Below, one piece after another: positions 9,578 through 17,482 of a stretch of DNA of 41,246 nucleotides; within the stretch, counting starts at the first letter, position 1, and each line of letters begins with the position of its first letter. The stretch is from assembly GCA_013151695.1 (NCBI GenBank), contig JAADHW010000042.1, forward strand, positions 1 through 41,246. Direction: 5' to 3'. This DNA is from Gammaproteobacteria bacterium. Its GTDB lineage: Bacteria; Pseudomonadota; Gammaproteobacteria; Pseudomonadales; Azotimanducaceae. Made by a program: the position numbers and the translations under genes. Under the pieces are notes generated by a model. That model saw only the letters and a program-made list of their open reading frames with translations, was not told the DNA's origin and did no database searches.

Positions 9578-9940
9578 CTAGGCCAACAGGCCATTTACCG
9601 TATTGATCAAGGTGCGATCATCCACCGGCTTGGTCAGATAACCGCAAGCACCTTGTCGCTCGCCCCAAATTTTGTCTGCATCTTGATCTTTGCTGGAAAT
9701 AATAATCACCGGAATATGACTGGTATCTTCACCCCGGGTGATTTGGCGGGTGGCTTGAAAGCCATTGATACCCGGCATGACCACATCCATTAAAATCATG
9801 TCTGGTTGCTCTGCACTGGCCATGGAAACACCATCGGAACCTGTCGAGGCAGTTAACACCTGGTGCCCTTGGCGCGCCAATGTATTCACCATCTGGTGAG
9901 TCTCAGTTGGCGAGTCGTCTACTACTAGTATTCTAGCCAT
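9578..9940 (-). CDS. pilH: Twitching response regulator PilH (CheY-like)
   Basis: A 120-aa single receiver domain. It has the acidic pocket ILVVDDSPTE, the phosphoacceptor Asp in LMDVVMPG, the conserved Ser in IIISSKDQDAD and the Lys in GYLTKPVD. There is no output domain. In P. aeruginosa PilH opposes or modulates PilG and PilT-dependent retraction; the same role is inferred here from position between pilG and pilI. The SKDQ(D/E)xDxxWGxRQGAxxYLxKP stretch is characteristic of PilH rather than general CheY. Confidence 0.94.
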   Translation of the reverse strand: MARILVVDDSPTETHQMVNTLARQGHQVLTASTGSDGVSMASAEQPDMILMDVVMPGINGFQATRQITRGEDTSHIPVIIISSKDQDADKIWGERQGACGYLTKPVDDRTLINTVNGLLA

Positions 9941-9958
9941 TTTACTCTCAATCTTAGT

Positions 9959-10339
9959 TTATTGGACCAGAGTCCGAATGGTCCCTAGAAGCTCATCGCG
10001 ACTGAACGGCTTGGTAATGTACTGGTCCGACCCAACAATTCTGCCTTTCGCTTTGTCAAACAAGCCATCTTTAGACGACAACATCACCACAGGAGTAGTT
10101 TTGAATTCAGCATTGTTCTTTATCAACGCACAGGTTTGATAGCCATCAAGCCGCGGCATCATGATGTCTACAAAAATTATTCCAGGACGAGAATCTGCGA
10201 TCTTAGCGAGCGCATCGAAACCATCCGTTGCCGTAATGACATCGAAACCTTCTTTGGTTAGCAGATTTTCTGCGCTGCGCCGAATGGTCTTAGAGTCGTC
10301 AATGACTAAGACTTTGACGCCTTGAAGTGCTTGTTCCAT
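9959..10339 (-). CDS. pilG: Twitching response regulator PilG (CheY-like)
   Basis: First gene of the minus-strand Pil-Chp operon, 126 aa, a single receiver domain. VLVIDDSKTIRR supplies the acidic pocket, FVDIMMPRLDG the phosphoacceptor Asp, VVMLSSKDGLFDKA the Ser/Thr switch region and YITKPFSRDEL the Lys. In Pseudomonas PilG promotes pilus extension via the PilB/adenylate cyclase branch. An AGGA lies 8 nt before the ATG, inside a triplicated AGGACCACAT-like leader repeat. The gene is divergent from gshB across about 250 bp. Confidence 0.95.
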   Translation of the reverse strand: MEQALQGVKVLVIDDSKTIRRSAENLLTKEGFDVITATDGFDALAKIADSRPGIIFVDIMMPRLDGYQTCALIKNNAEFKTTPVVMLSSKDGLFDKAKGRIVGSDQYITKPFSRDELLGTIRTLVQ

Positions 10340-10590
10340 CTATGTGGTCCTTTCAATGTGGTCCTCGTGCAATATAGTCCTAGTGCACCCGCTTTAGAGT
10401 CTCCTTCTCGACGGTACAACACCAACAGCGAAGCACGCTCACACATGCTTTACACTGCCACTGAGTTTGTATCACGGCTAGGTGGTCGTCGCCAGGACCA
10501 GCACCTCAGAAAGGGAGATTGTTCTCATTTTAGTTGCCTAGACCACCCATCCATGGATAACTTAGCCTTTAAAACACCATCTGAATATTT
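10340..10590. other. Divergent pilG-gshB intergenic region
   Basis: A 251-bp spacer between divergent pilG (-) and gshB (+). I see no credible gene; the ORF at 10322-10594 is an overlap artefact of low-complexity frame opening. It contains four GTGGTC hexamers (10344, 10358 and 10482 on +, and 10541 as GACCAC), and the latter two form a distant 7-bp inverted pair GGTGGTC/GACCACC. No strong -35/-10 pair is evident for either gene, so the promoters could not be assigned. Confidence 0.5.
10342..10386. repeat. Three imperfect direct repeats in the pilG leader
   Basis: atgtggtcct occurs at 10342-10351 and 10356-10365, and a diverged copy atatagtcct at 10372-10381. The flanks of copies two and three also match (gtcctNgtgc). 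On the pilG strand each copy reads as AGGAC(C/T)A(C/T)AT, so the proximal copy contains the pilG Shine-Dalgarno sequence. The function of the extra copies is unknown. Confidence 0.7.
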
Positions 10591-11571
10591 ATGACCAAAA
10601 TAGCATTTGTTATGGATCCACTTGAATCGCTATCGCTAGCAAAGGACTCAACCCTGGCCATGATCAGGGCTTGCCAGGCGCGCGGGTTAGAAATTTTCTA
10701 TTTATGTCAAGAAGACATCCTTTTTTGGGAAAATGAGGCGTGTGGCCAATTCAAGACGCTCGAACTGCGAGCTGATTTTGCGGACACCCTTGAGCCGGCC
10801 ATTGCAGGCAATGACTGGTACAAATTGGGCAGTGAACAGAGAGGCCCTCTGGCAGACATGGACATCATTATGATGCGCAAAGATCCGCCATTTGATATGG
10901 AGTTTATCTATACAACCTACCTCTTAGAACGTGCTGAAGAGCAGGGTGTACTGGTGGTCAACAAGCCTCAAAGCCTGCGCGATTGTAATGAGAAATTTTT
11001 TGCCACTGCATTTCCACAATGCGGTCCAGAGTTGGTTGTGAGTAGACGTCATGACGTCCTACGTGAATTCCATACTCAACATAAAAACGTCATCTTCAAA
11101 AAGTTAGACGGTATGGGTGGCGCTTCCATTTTTAGAATCATGCAAGATGACCCCAATCTATCAGTGGTGTTGGAAACGCTGACTGAAAATGAACAAAATC
11201 AAATCATGGGCCAAGTGTACCTACCCGAAATAGCCAATGGTGATAAGCGAATTTTGTTGATAGACGGCGAACCAATACCTTACTCCCTCGCCCGTATACC
11301 CGGCGCAGGAGAAACCCGAGGCAACCTAGCGGCCGGCGGTCGTGCCGAAGGTCGAGAACTCACCGATAAAGACCGCTGGATTGCTGCACAAGTGGGGCCT
11401 GCACTAAAACAGCGCGGCTTGGTATTTGTCGGCATCGACGTCATCGGCGACTATCTGACTGAGATCAATGTCACTTGCCCAACCTGTATTCGGGAACTAG
11501 ATGCACAGTTTTCCATAGACATTGCAGGTACGCTAATGGATACCGTACTGGCCAAGCTCACGACTAACTAA
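10591..11571 (+). CDS. gshB: Glutathione synthetase
   Basis: ATP-grasp ligase joining gamma-glutamylcysteine and glycine to make glutathione; cytoplasmic, 326 aa, close to the family norm (about 315-320). The N-terminus KIAFVMDPLES is the conserved start segment. The glycine-rich loop LDGMGGASIFRI lies at about 171-182, and EINVTCPTCIREL (about 291-303) is the C-terminal signature (usually NVTSPTGIRE/NVTSPTCIRE). The start fits homologues, but no Shine-Dalgarno sequence is visible upstream (AT-rich ctgaatattt), so initiation may be weak or nearly leaderless. The tonB-like gene follows after 12 bp. Confidence 0.96.
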   Translation: MTKIAFVMDPLESLSLAKDSTLAMIRACQARGLEIFYLCQEDILFWENEACGQFKTLELRADFADTLEPAIAGNDWYKLGSEQRGPLADMDIIMMRKDPPFDMEFIYTTYLLERAEEQGVLVVNKPQSLRDCNEKFFATAFPQCGPELVVSRRHDVLREFHTQHKNVIFKKLDGMGGASIFRIMQDDPNLSVVLETLTENEQNQIMGQVYLPEIANGDKRILLIDGEPIPYSLARIPGAGETRGNLAAGGRAEGRELTDKDRWIAAQVGPALKQRGLVFVGIDVIGDYLTEINVTCPTCIRELDAQFSIDIAGTLMDTVLAKLTTN

Positions 11572-11583
11572 CATGCCTGGATT

Positions 11584-12435
11584 ATGAATGCCGTTCTAAC
11601 CACACCCAAAGATCGCCTCAGCTTTGCGCTGTTCTTTGCATTGTCATTGCATGCCTTACTCATTCTTGGAATTGGCTTTTCCTCTGAAGTAAATATGCAA
11701 GATGCGGTGAGTATTGACGTGACCCTATCTTTGGCTGCAGACCTCGAGGCACCTGAAGATGCGGATTTTATTGCAGCGAACAACCAGCTTGGCAGTGGTA
11801 CCGAATCTGAGATCCTCGAAATGACTACAACTGAGGAGGCCGACTTCCACAGCAACGAGTTTCAATCGGTTTTAGCCCAACCCGCGCCCATTCCCGAAGC
11901 AAACCAACAAACCACCGAGCTGTTAACCACTAACGCAAGCTCTGACGAGGTTGCCAATACAGACTTTGAAGAGTTGGCCGATCTCTTAGAAGTCCCCCAA
12001 ACAACCAAGTATGACCGCGAGAAGCTGATGCAGGAAATCGCAAGCCTAGAAGCGCGTATCGCACAAGAGCAGCAGGCGCTGGCAAATATGCCGCGAACGA
12101 AACGCATCAACAGCATGTCAACAAAGTCTGCCGCTGAAGCGGCCTACTTAAACGCCTGGCGACGAAAATGCGAGCGCATCGGACAAATAAATTACCCGGC
12201 CGGCAGCTTAGAAGGTGAAGTGCTTATTTTGGTGTCCATACTTGCAGACGGGAGCCTTCAAGAAGTCCGCGTACTAGAATCGTCCGGGCATCGAGAACTC
12301 GACAGTGCCGCTCTGGCAACTATTCGACAAGCGGCGCCATTTCAACCATTTAATGTCGAAATGCGCAAAACTTATGATCGCTTAGAGTTCACTCGCTGGT
12401 GGCAGTTTAACCAAGTTTCTCGCAGCTCTGGTTAG
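11584..12435 (+). CDS. TonB-family energy transducer (TonB3-like)
   Basis: A 283-aa TonB-like protein. An uncleaved N-terminal anchor lies at about residues 12-32 (LSFALFFALSLHALLILGIGF), followed by a long acidic/Gln-rich periplasmic spacer. A short coiled coil (EIASLEARIAQEQQAL) precedes the C-terminal TonB domain from about 200 (GEVLILVSILADGSLQEV, LDSAALATIRQAAPF). It lies between gshB and yqgF. P. aeruginosa has tonB3 (PA0406) at this position, and that gene is known to be needed for normal twitching and pilus assembly, so a link to the neighbouring pil genes is plausible. There is no ExbB/ExbD gene nearby. The classic Pro-rich EPEPEP spacer is missing. Confidence 0.88.
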   Translation: MNAVLTTPKDRLSFALFFALSLHALLILGIGFSSEVNMQDAVSIDVTLSLAADLEAPEDADFIAANNQLGSGTESEILEMTTTEEADFHSNEFQSVLAQPAPIPEANQQTTELLTTNASSDEVANTDFEELADLLEVPQTTKYDREKLMQEIASLEARIAQEQQALANMPRTKRINSMSTKSAAEAAYLNAWRRKCERIGQINYPAGSLEGEVLILVSILADGSLQEVRVLESSGHRELDSAALATIRQAAPFQPFNVEMRKTYDRLEFTRWWQFNQVSRSSG

Positions 12436-12464
12436 CAGTTTATGGCAATAGACATGGGGGCTGC

Positions 12465-12881
12465 GTGACCCGCGAAGGTTATTTGTTGGCGTTTGATTTT
12501 GGTCTGAAATACATCGGCATAGCTTGCGCTGAAACGATCACCAGACATGCAAAGGGTGTGGCGACACTAACCGCTCGTTCTGGCATTCCAGCCTGGAAAG
12601 AAATCACACACTTTATCGACGCGTACCACCCTTTCATGTTGGTGGTCGGGTTACCATTAAACATGGATGCGACAGAATCTGATATGTCTATGCAGGCGCG
12701 ACAGTTTGCAAAGCGCCTGAGTCAGCTCACAAATATTCAGATCACACTTCAAGACGAGCGTTTAACCTCACGAGCAGCACGTGCGGAGATAGAAAGAGCC
12801 CAACAACAAGGACGGGTTAAGACAGAGCACGAACTCGCGGCTTGCCTGATCGCAGAAGATTGGTTGCGCTCGCAGCCCTAA
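12465..12881 (+). CDS. yqgF: RuvX/YqgF-family RNase H-fold nuclease
   Basis: A 138-aa member of the YqgF/RuvX family, implicated in pre-16S rRNA processing and, in some bacteria, Holliday-junction resolution. It starts at GTG with GGGGG just upstream. Motif 1 is present (LAFDFGLKYIGIA, D11), as are the VVGLPLNMDATES strand and QDERLTS (E98). The C-terminal motif, usually VDxxAAxxIL, reads EHELAACLIAEDWL here, so the third catalytic Asp appears replaced by His122, flanked by Glu121 and Glu123. The 3' end overlaps convergent pilU by 4 bp. YqgE, the usual upstream partner, is absent. Confidence 0.9.
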   Translation: MTREGYLLAFDFGLKYIGIACAETITRHAKGVATLTARSGIPAWKEITHFIDAYHPFMLVVGLPLNMDATESDMSMQARQFAKRLSQLTNIQITLQDERLTSRAARAEIERAQQQGRVKTEHELAACLIAEDWLRSQP

Positions 12882-14020
12882 CGAGATCCAAACGATGAGA
12901 TATCGTCATCCGCTTCAATGGATAGGTGATCAACGCCGTCCATTGGGTTTGAATTCGCATCTGAGCCTAACTTGATCATCAAACGTAAATCATTTGCAGA
13001 ATCTGCACTGGCGATAGCCGCATCATAGGTTATTTCTCCCTGGGCGTACAAGTTGTACAGGGATTGATCAAATGTTTGCATTCCCTGTTGGGTGGACTTA
13101 GTCATCAACGGCTTAAGCAAGTGAACTTCACCCTTACGAATATGGTCTGACATGAGTGGTGTGTTGATCAGTATTTCAATGGCTGCTCGACGTCCTTTGC
13201 CATCAACTGTTGGAATCAGCTGTTGGGCAACCATCGCCTTCAAGTTGAGCGATAGATCCATCCAGGTTTGATTGTGTCGATCACTCGGAAAGAAATGAAT
13301 GATTCTATCTAAGGCTTGGTTTGCATTGTTGGCGTGAAGAGTGCACAAACACAGATGCCCAGTTTCCGCAAATGTTATAGCATGCTCCATGGTTTCACGG
13401 CTACGAACCTCACCAATCATGATCACGTCTGGCGCTTGACGCAGAGTGTTTTTCAAGGCTATCTCAAACGAATCTGTATCTACGCCCACTTCACGTTGTG
13501 TAACTATACAACCTTTATGTTGGTGAATAAATTCAATCGGGTCTTCGATGGAAATTATATGCCCGCTTGAATTTTCGTTACGATGACCAATCATCGAAGC
13601 CAATGACGTTGATTTACCGGTACCCGTCGCACCGACGAATATTATGAGACCCCGCTTGGTCATGGCTAATTCTTCGATTACCGGCGGCAGACCAAGATCT
13701 GATACTCGAGGAATATTGACTTCAATTCGGCGCAAAACCATACCAACTAGATTGCGCTGATAAAATGCACTGACCCGAAAGCGCCCAAGACCTCGCGTAT
13801 TGATGGCAAAGTTACATTCGTGTTCTTTAGTAAAAGCTTCTTGCTGATCGGGGTTCATTACCCCGTATACCAATTCCCGAGACTGCTCGGGAGACAACGA
13901 GCTTTTGCCTGCGCTATAGAGTTTGCCGTTGACTTTAATCGTCGGAGGCTTGCCCGCAGTTATAAAAAGATCCGAAGCACCTTTTTCAACCATCAATTTG
14001 AGTAGCTTGTCGAACTCCAT
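12878..14020 (-). CDS. pilU: PilU, PilT-dependent twitching ATPase
   Basis: A 380-aa hexameric retraction ATPase of the PilT/PilB family, acting at the cytoplasmic base of type IV pili. The Walker A motif is GATGTGKST (130-138), the Walker B/Asp box region is IMIGEVRSRETM, and the His box is GHLCLCTLHANN. It is longer than PilT, with a C-terminal tail (DHLSIEADDDISSFG) typical of PilU. It lies immediately downstream of pilT (19 bp), so co-transcription is expected. PilU assists PilT under load and cannot normally act alone. Confidence 0.96.
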   Translation of the reverse strand: MEFDKLLKLMVEKGASDLFITAGKPPTIKVNGKLYSAGKSSLSPEQSRELVYGVMNPDQQEAFTKEHECNFAINTRGLGRFRVSAFYQRNLVGMVLRRIEVNIPRVSDLGLPPVIEELAMTKRGLIIFVGATGTGKSTSLASMIGHRNENSSGHIISIEDPIEFIHQHKGCIVTQREVGVDTDSFEIALKNTLRQAPDVIMIGEVRSRETMEHAITFAETGHLCLCTLHANNANQALDRIIHFFPSDRHNQTWMDLSLNLKAMVAQQLIPTVDGKGRRAAIEILINTPLMSDHIRKGEVHLLKPLMTKSTQQGMQTFDQSLYNLYAQGEITYDAAIASADSANDLRLMIKLGSDANSNPMDGVDHLSIEADDDISSFGSR

Positions 14021-14039
14021 CCTTTAAGCTCCTGCTTGT

Positions 14040-15074
14040 CTAAAAGTTTTCTGGGATCTTAGCTTTCTCTTTTGCCGTGTCGCGCGAAATTGTTCGCTTC
14101 TCGACCAACTCGAGTAAATGCTGATCCAGAGTTTGCATTCCAACCGACGCACCGGTTTGAATGGCCGAGTACATTTGTGCCACTTTGGCTTCCCGCACTA
14201 GGTTGCGTATGGCTGGGGTGCCGATCATGATCTCGTGAGCCGCAACACGACCCCCGTTAACCTTTTTCAACAAAGTTTGCGATATCACCGACTGCAACGA
14301 TTCCGACAACATAGAGCGCACCATGTCTTTTTCCGAGGCTGGAAAAACGTCAATAATACGGTCAATGGTCTTAGCCGCTGAGGTGGTATGCAAGGTGCCG
14401 AATACTAGGTGCCCCGTTTCCGCCGCGGTAAGGGCTAAGCGAATGGTTTCCAAATCTCGTAATTCACCGACCAAAATAATGTCCGGGTCTTCGCGCAATG
14501 CAGAGCGTAGGGCTTCGTTAAAACCATGTGTGTCGCGATGCACTTCGCGTTGATTAACCAGACACTTCTTCGACTCATGAACAAATTCAATAGGGTCTTC
14601 GATAGTCAGAATATGGTCGTAGCGATTATCATTGATATAGTCGACCATAGCCGCCAGCGTGGTGGATTTACCCGACCCGGTTGGTCCGGTCACTAATACC
14701 AAGCCCCTAGGCACCATAGAAATGTCTTTGAATACTTGGCCCATGCTTAAATCATCCATGGTCAATACCTTGGACGGAATGGTTCTAAAAACTGCGCCAG
14801 CACCTCGATTGTGGTTAAACGCGTTAACCCGAAATCGAGCAACACCAGGTACTTCAAAAGAAAAATCTGTTTCTAGAAATTCTTCAAAATCTTTACGCTG
14901 CTTGTCGTTCATGATCTCGTAAATAAGACCATGCACTTCTTCATGTTCTAGCGGAGGCAGATTGATGCGTCTCACGTCACCATCTACGCGAATCATCGGC
15001 GGTAAACCTGCTGAAAGGTGCAAGTCTGACGCCCCTTGTTTGGCGCTAAACGCGAGAAGTTCGGTTATATCCAT
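14040..15074 (-). CDS. pilT: PilT, type IV pilus retraction ATPase
   Basis: A 344-aa retraction motor, the usual PilT length. It has Walker A GPTGSGKST (130-138), the Walker B segment IILVGELRDLETI, the His box HLVFGTLHT, and the AIRNLVREAK segment required for retraction in the C-terminal domain. It heads a pilT-pilU unit divergent from yggS. The upstream gap contains a perfect 17-bp palindrome 62-78 bp before the start codon. Together with the Pil-Chp operon nearby, it gives this window both the motor and its controller. Confidence 0.97.
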   Translation of the reverse strand: MDITELLAFSAKQGASDLHLSAGLPPMIRVDGDVRRINLPPLEHEEVHGLIYEIMNDKQRKDFEEFLETDFSFEVPGVARFRVNAFNHNRGAGAVFRTIPSKVLTMDDLSMGQVFKDISMVPRGLVLVTGPTGSGKSTTLAAMVDYINDNRYDHILTIEDPIEFVHESKKCLVNQREVHRDTHGFNEALRSALREDPDIILVGELRDLETIRLALTAAETGHLVFGTLHTTSAAKTIDRIIDVFPASEKDMVRSMLSESLQSVISQTLLKKVNGGRVAAHEIMIGTPAIRNLVREAKVAQMYSAIQTGASVGMQTLDQHLLELVEKRTISRDTAKEKAKIPENF

Positions 15075-15332
15075 GAGCGATCCCTGTCTTTTGAAAAAGC
15101 CTTAACAAAGACTAATTACGAGGGCGCTTGTATCCTATGCAAGCCTTGCATAAGTGCCTGCAATTCACCCCTCGATAGCATCTCATACCGGTAATGGGCG
15201 AAATACGCCTTCGTTCAACGTTATACTATGCTCTCTATTGCATACGCACCACGGCTTAACGCGAGATCCTAATGCACAGCCGCGACCAGTATTCGAATAT
15301 GCGACACTGTTAACACGGATAGTGGGACTTTA
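15075..15332. other. Divergent pilT-yggS intergenic region
   Basis: A 258-bp spacer with no credible gene. It contains the perfect 17-bp palindrome at 15136-15152 and a possible -10 (TATACT) for yggS about 100 bp before its GTG. No convincing -35 and no terminator were found. Confidence 0.5.
15136..15152. promoter_or_regulatory. Perfect 17-bp palindrome in the pilT/yggS divergent region
   Basis: TATGCAAG-c-CTTGCATA is a perfect inverted repeat with 8-bp arms and a 1-nt centre. It has no U-tract and a 1-nt loop, so it is more like an operator for a dimeric regulator than a terminator. It lies between the divergent starts of pilT (15074) and yggS (15333). Which gene it controls, and which protein binds it, cannot be told from the sequence. 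Confidence 0.55.
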
Positions 15333-16055
15333 GTGAGTAGTAACAACAATATCGAACACAATCTTACCGCGTTGACGCACCGAATTCTGCGGGCTTGCGA
15401 GCTTGCGGATCGATCATCTGACAGTGTTACTCTGATTGGCGCGAGCAAAACCAAACCCCTACAAGACATACAAATTGCCTATGCTTTGGGGTTGCGTGAC
15501 TTCGGCGAAAACTACCTTTCCGATGCGCTGACTAAGATTAACAAAATCAATCCAACCACTTATCCGCAGTTGAACTGGCACTTCATTGGTCGTATTCAGA
15601 GCAACAAAACCAACTTGATCGCTCGTCACTTTGATTGGATACATACCTTGGATCGCCCCAAGATTGCCGTGCGCCTAAACCATCAATGCCCACCCATAAA
15701 GAAGCTCAATGTGCTCATTCAAATTAACATTGATAGCGATCCTGCCAAAGGTGGCTTGCAGCTGCATGAGCAGGATGAAATGGACAGCTTGTTGGAGACT
15801 CTGGCTACATGCCCAAACCTACAACTACGCGGCCTCATGACCATTCTGAGTACCGATAAAGATTCTGCGGCCAGCTACGAATCCATGGCACAATTGCACC
15901 ACGACATCGGCGCACGACTGAGTTTGACACAGCGCGAACACTGGGACACTTTGTCGATGGGAATGTCCGGCGATCTGGAAGCAGCAATTCGAGCAGGCGC
16001 AACCCACATTCGTATTGGTACCGTATTGTTCGGTGCCCGCAACCGAGATGCATAG
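15333..16055 (+). CDS. yggS: PLP-binding homeostasis protein YggS/PROSC
   Basis: A 240-aa alanine-racemase-fold protein that binds pyridoxal 5'-phosphate and maintains B6 and amino-acid homeostasis; it has no known catalytic activity. The PLP-binding Lys is in LIGASKTKP. Other family segments are GENYLSDALTKI, LNWHFIGRIQSNK, LRGLMTI and LSMGMSGDLEAAI. GTG start. It is followed by proC after only 8 bp, the usual gammaproteobacterial pairing. A TATACT sequence about 100 bp upstream could be a -10 element, but I find no good -35. Confidence 0.95.
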   Translation: MSSNNNIEHNLTALTHRILRACELADRSSDSVTLIGASKTKPLQDIQIAYALGLRDFGENYLSDALTKINKINPTTYPQLNWHFIGRIQSNKTNLIARHFDWIHTLDRPKIAVRLNHQCPPIKKLNVLIQINIDSDPAKGGLQLHEQDEMDSLLETLATCPNLQLRGLMTILSTDKDSAASYESMAQLHHDIGARLSLTQREHWDTLSMGMSGDLEAAIRAGATHIRIGTVLFGARNRDA

Positions 16056-16063
16056 AGACCAAA

Positions 16064-16918
16064 TTGAGCAACCCTTTAGTATCAGAGACTCTCAAGATCA
16101 CCTTTATAGGTGCGGGCAACATGGCATTTAGCCTAGTTCGTGGTCTTTTAGAGGCCCCCGAAATTGGCCGCAAGCTCGACCTTCACGTCGCTGATCCGCA
16201 GCAAGCACAATTGCATCGATTTGCAAAACTGGCGGTAGAGGTTCATACCGATAACAACATCGCCATCACACAAACCGACGTGGTTGTGTTGGCGGTGAAA
16301 CCTCAAGTAGCGGGGCAAGTTGTGGCTGGGTTAGATCTCACGCCGCATCAATTACTGGTCTCAATTGCCGCCGGCATTAATCTTGCGAGCCTGCAGCAAT
16401 GGACCCGTATGGATCAGCCTATTGTGCGTTGCATGCCTAATACACCAGCCCTGCTCAATGCAGGCATATCCGCGTTATTTGCCAGTTCTAGTTGCTCCCA
16501 GGAGCAGCGACACCACGCCCAAAGTATTTTAGACAGCGCAGGGGTCACTCTTTGGGTGGACGATGAAAATCAACTAGACGCGGTAACAGCAGTTTCGGGA
16601 AGTGGCCCAGCTTATTTTTTCCTACTTATGGAAGCCATGGTTGAAGCCGGTGTTGGCTTAGGCTTGAGCAATGAAGTTGCCACCAAACTTACCTTAGAAA
16701 CTGCCCGCGGTGCCGCGCTCATGGCATTGGACAGCAGCGACGGACCTGCAACTTTACGGCACAACGTAACCTCACCGGGAGGCACAACCGAAGCTGCCTT
16801 GCGCGTGCTCACGGACAATAAAATGAGCGCGACAATTGGCCAAGCTTTGTTCGCAGCCGCGACGCGCTCAACTCAACTGGCCGAGGAGTTCGGACATTCA
16901 TCAGGAGATCGGGATTAA
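16064..16918 (+). CDS. proC: Pyrroline-5-carboxylate reductase
   Basis: Last step of proline synthesis, NAD(P)H-dependent reduction of P5C; 284 aa. The Rossmann motif is TFIGAGNMAFSLVRG, followed by VVLAVKPQ, RCMPNTPALLNAG, and the active-site/dimer helix SGSGPAYFF and VTSPGGTTEAAL. The start given is TTG, consistent with family length, but the ribosome-binding site is weak, so the first few residues are uncertain. It sits between yggS and yggT in one apparent operon. Confidence 0.95.
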   Translation: MSNPLVSETLKITFIGAGNMAFSLVRGLLEAPEIGRKLDLHVADPQQAQLHRFAKLAVEVHTDNNIAITQTDVVVLAVKPQVAGQVVAGLDLTPHQLLVSIAAGINLASLQQWTRMDQPIVRCMPNTPALLNAGISALFASSSCSQEQRHHAQSILDSAGVTLWVDDENQLDAVTAVSGSGPAYFFLLMEAMVEAGVGLGLSNEVATKLTLETARGAALMALDSSDGPATLRHNVTSPGGTTEAALRVLTDNKMSATIGQALFAAATRSTQLAEEFGHSSGDRD

Positions 16919-16920
16919 TT

Positions 16921-17463
16921 ATGGGAAGTTCACTGTTTATCATTCTTGATTTCGCTTTTAGACTGGCGATTCTGCTTTTCCTAGCGCGCTTTTTACTCCA
17001 AGCATGTAAGGCAGATTTCTATAATCCTATTAGCCAGGCAGTGGTTAAAGCCACGGACACCGTATGCAAACCACTACGCACAATCGTACCTAGTTTTGGC
17101 GTTTTTGACATTGCTTCTCTACTCATGGCTTGGCTGGTTGCCATGTTGTCCATTGCTGCAGTCAGCGCTCTATTCCAACCGGAGATGCCAAGTGTGGCGA
17201 CCTTTTTGCTGGGCGGCATCATTAAAACCCTGTTGGTGCTAATTCAGTTTTACAAGTGGAACATCATCATCATCGTTATTGCCAGTTTCATCGCTGCGGG
17301 GACTACGCATCCAGCGCTACAACTATTGAAGCAGTTAGTTGAGCCCTTAATGGCGCCGGTTCGAAAAATTCTACCTTCCTTAGGACCATTAGATTTGTCC
17401 CCCATGGTAGTCATCTTGTTGATCATCGTTGTGGAAGACTTTTTGCTACGCTCATTTCGCTAG
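16921..17463 (+). CDS. yggT: YggT-family integral membrane protein
   Basis: A 180-aa protein with two YGGT repeats, each with hydrophobic helices followed by a conserved basic/Pro segment ([17 protein letters not shown] and [22 protein letters not shown]). About four membrane spans are visible. Its cellular role is not firmly established; YggT proteins have been linked to osmotic tolerance and, in other lineages, to membrane/division functions. It starts 2 bp after proC, so translation is probably coupled, and metX follows after 19 bp. Confidence 0.93.
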   Translation: MGSSLFIILDFAFRLAILLFLARFLLQACKADFYNPISQAVVKATDTVCKPLRTIVPSFGVFDIASLLMAWLVAMLSIAAVSALFQPEMPSVATFLLGGIIKTLLVLIQFYKWNIIIIVIASFIAAGTTHPALQLLKQLVEPLMAPVRKILPSLGPLDLSPMVVILLIIVVEDFLLRSFR

Positions 17464-17482
17464 CAAAAATCCCGCACCCTTC

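Noticed and set aside
10440-10472. TTTACA...TATCAC as a gshB promoter
   Set aside because: The spacing is 15 bp, and the -10 is poor and more than 100 bp from the start codon.
10322-10594. 90-aa ORF spanning the pilG-gshB gap
   Set aside because: It begins inside pilG on the opposite strand, has no ribosome-binding site, and its sequence has no recognisable or compositionally plausible protein features. The region looks like control DNA.
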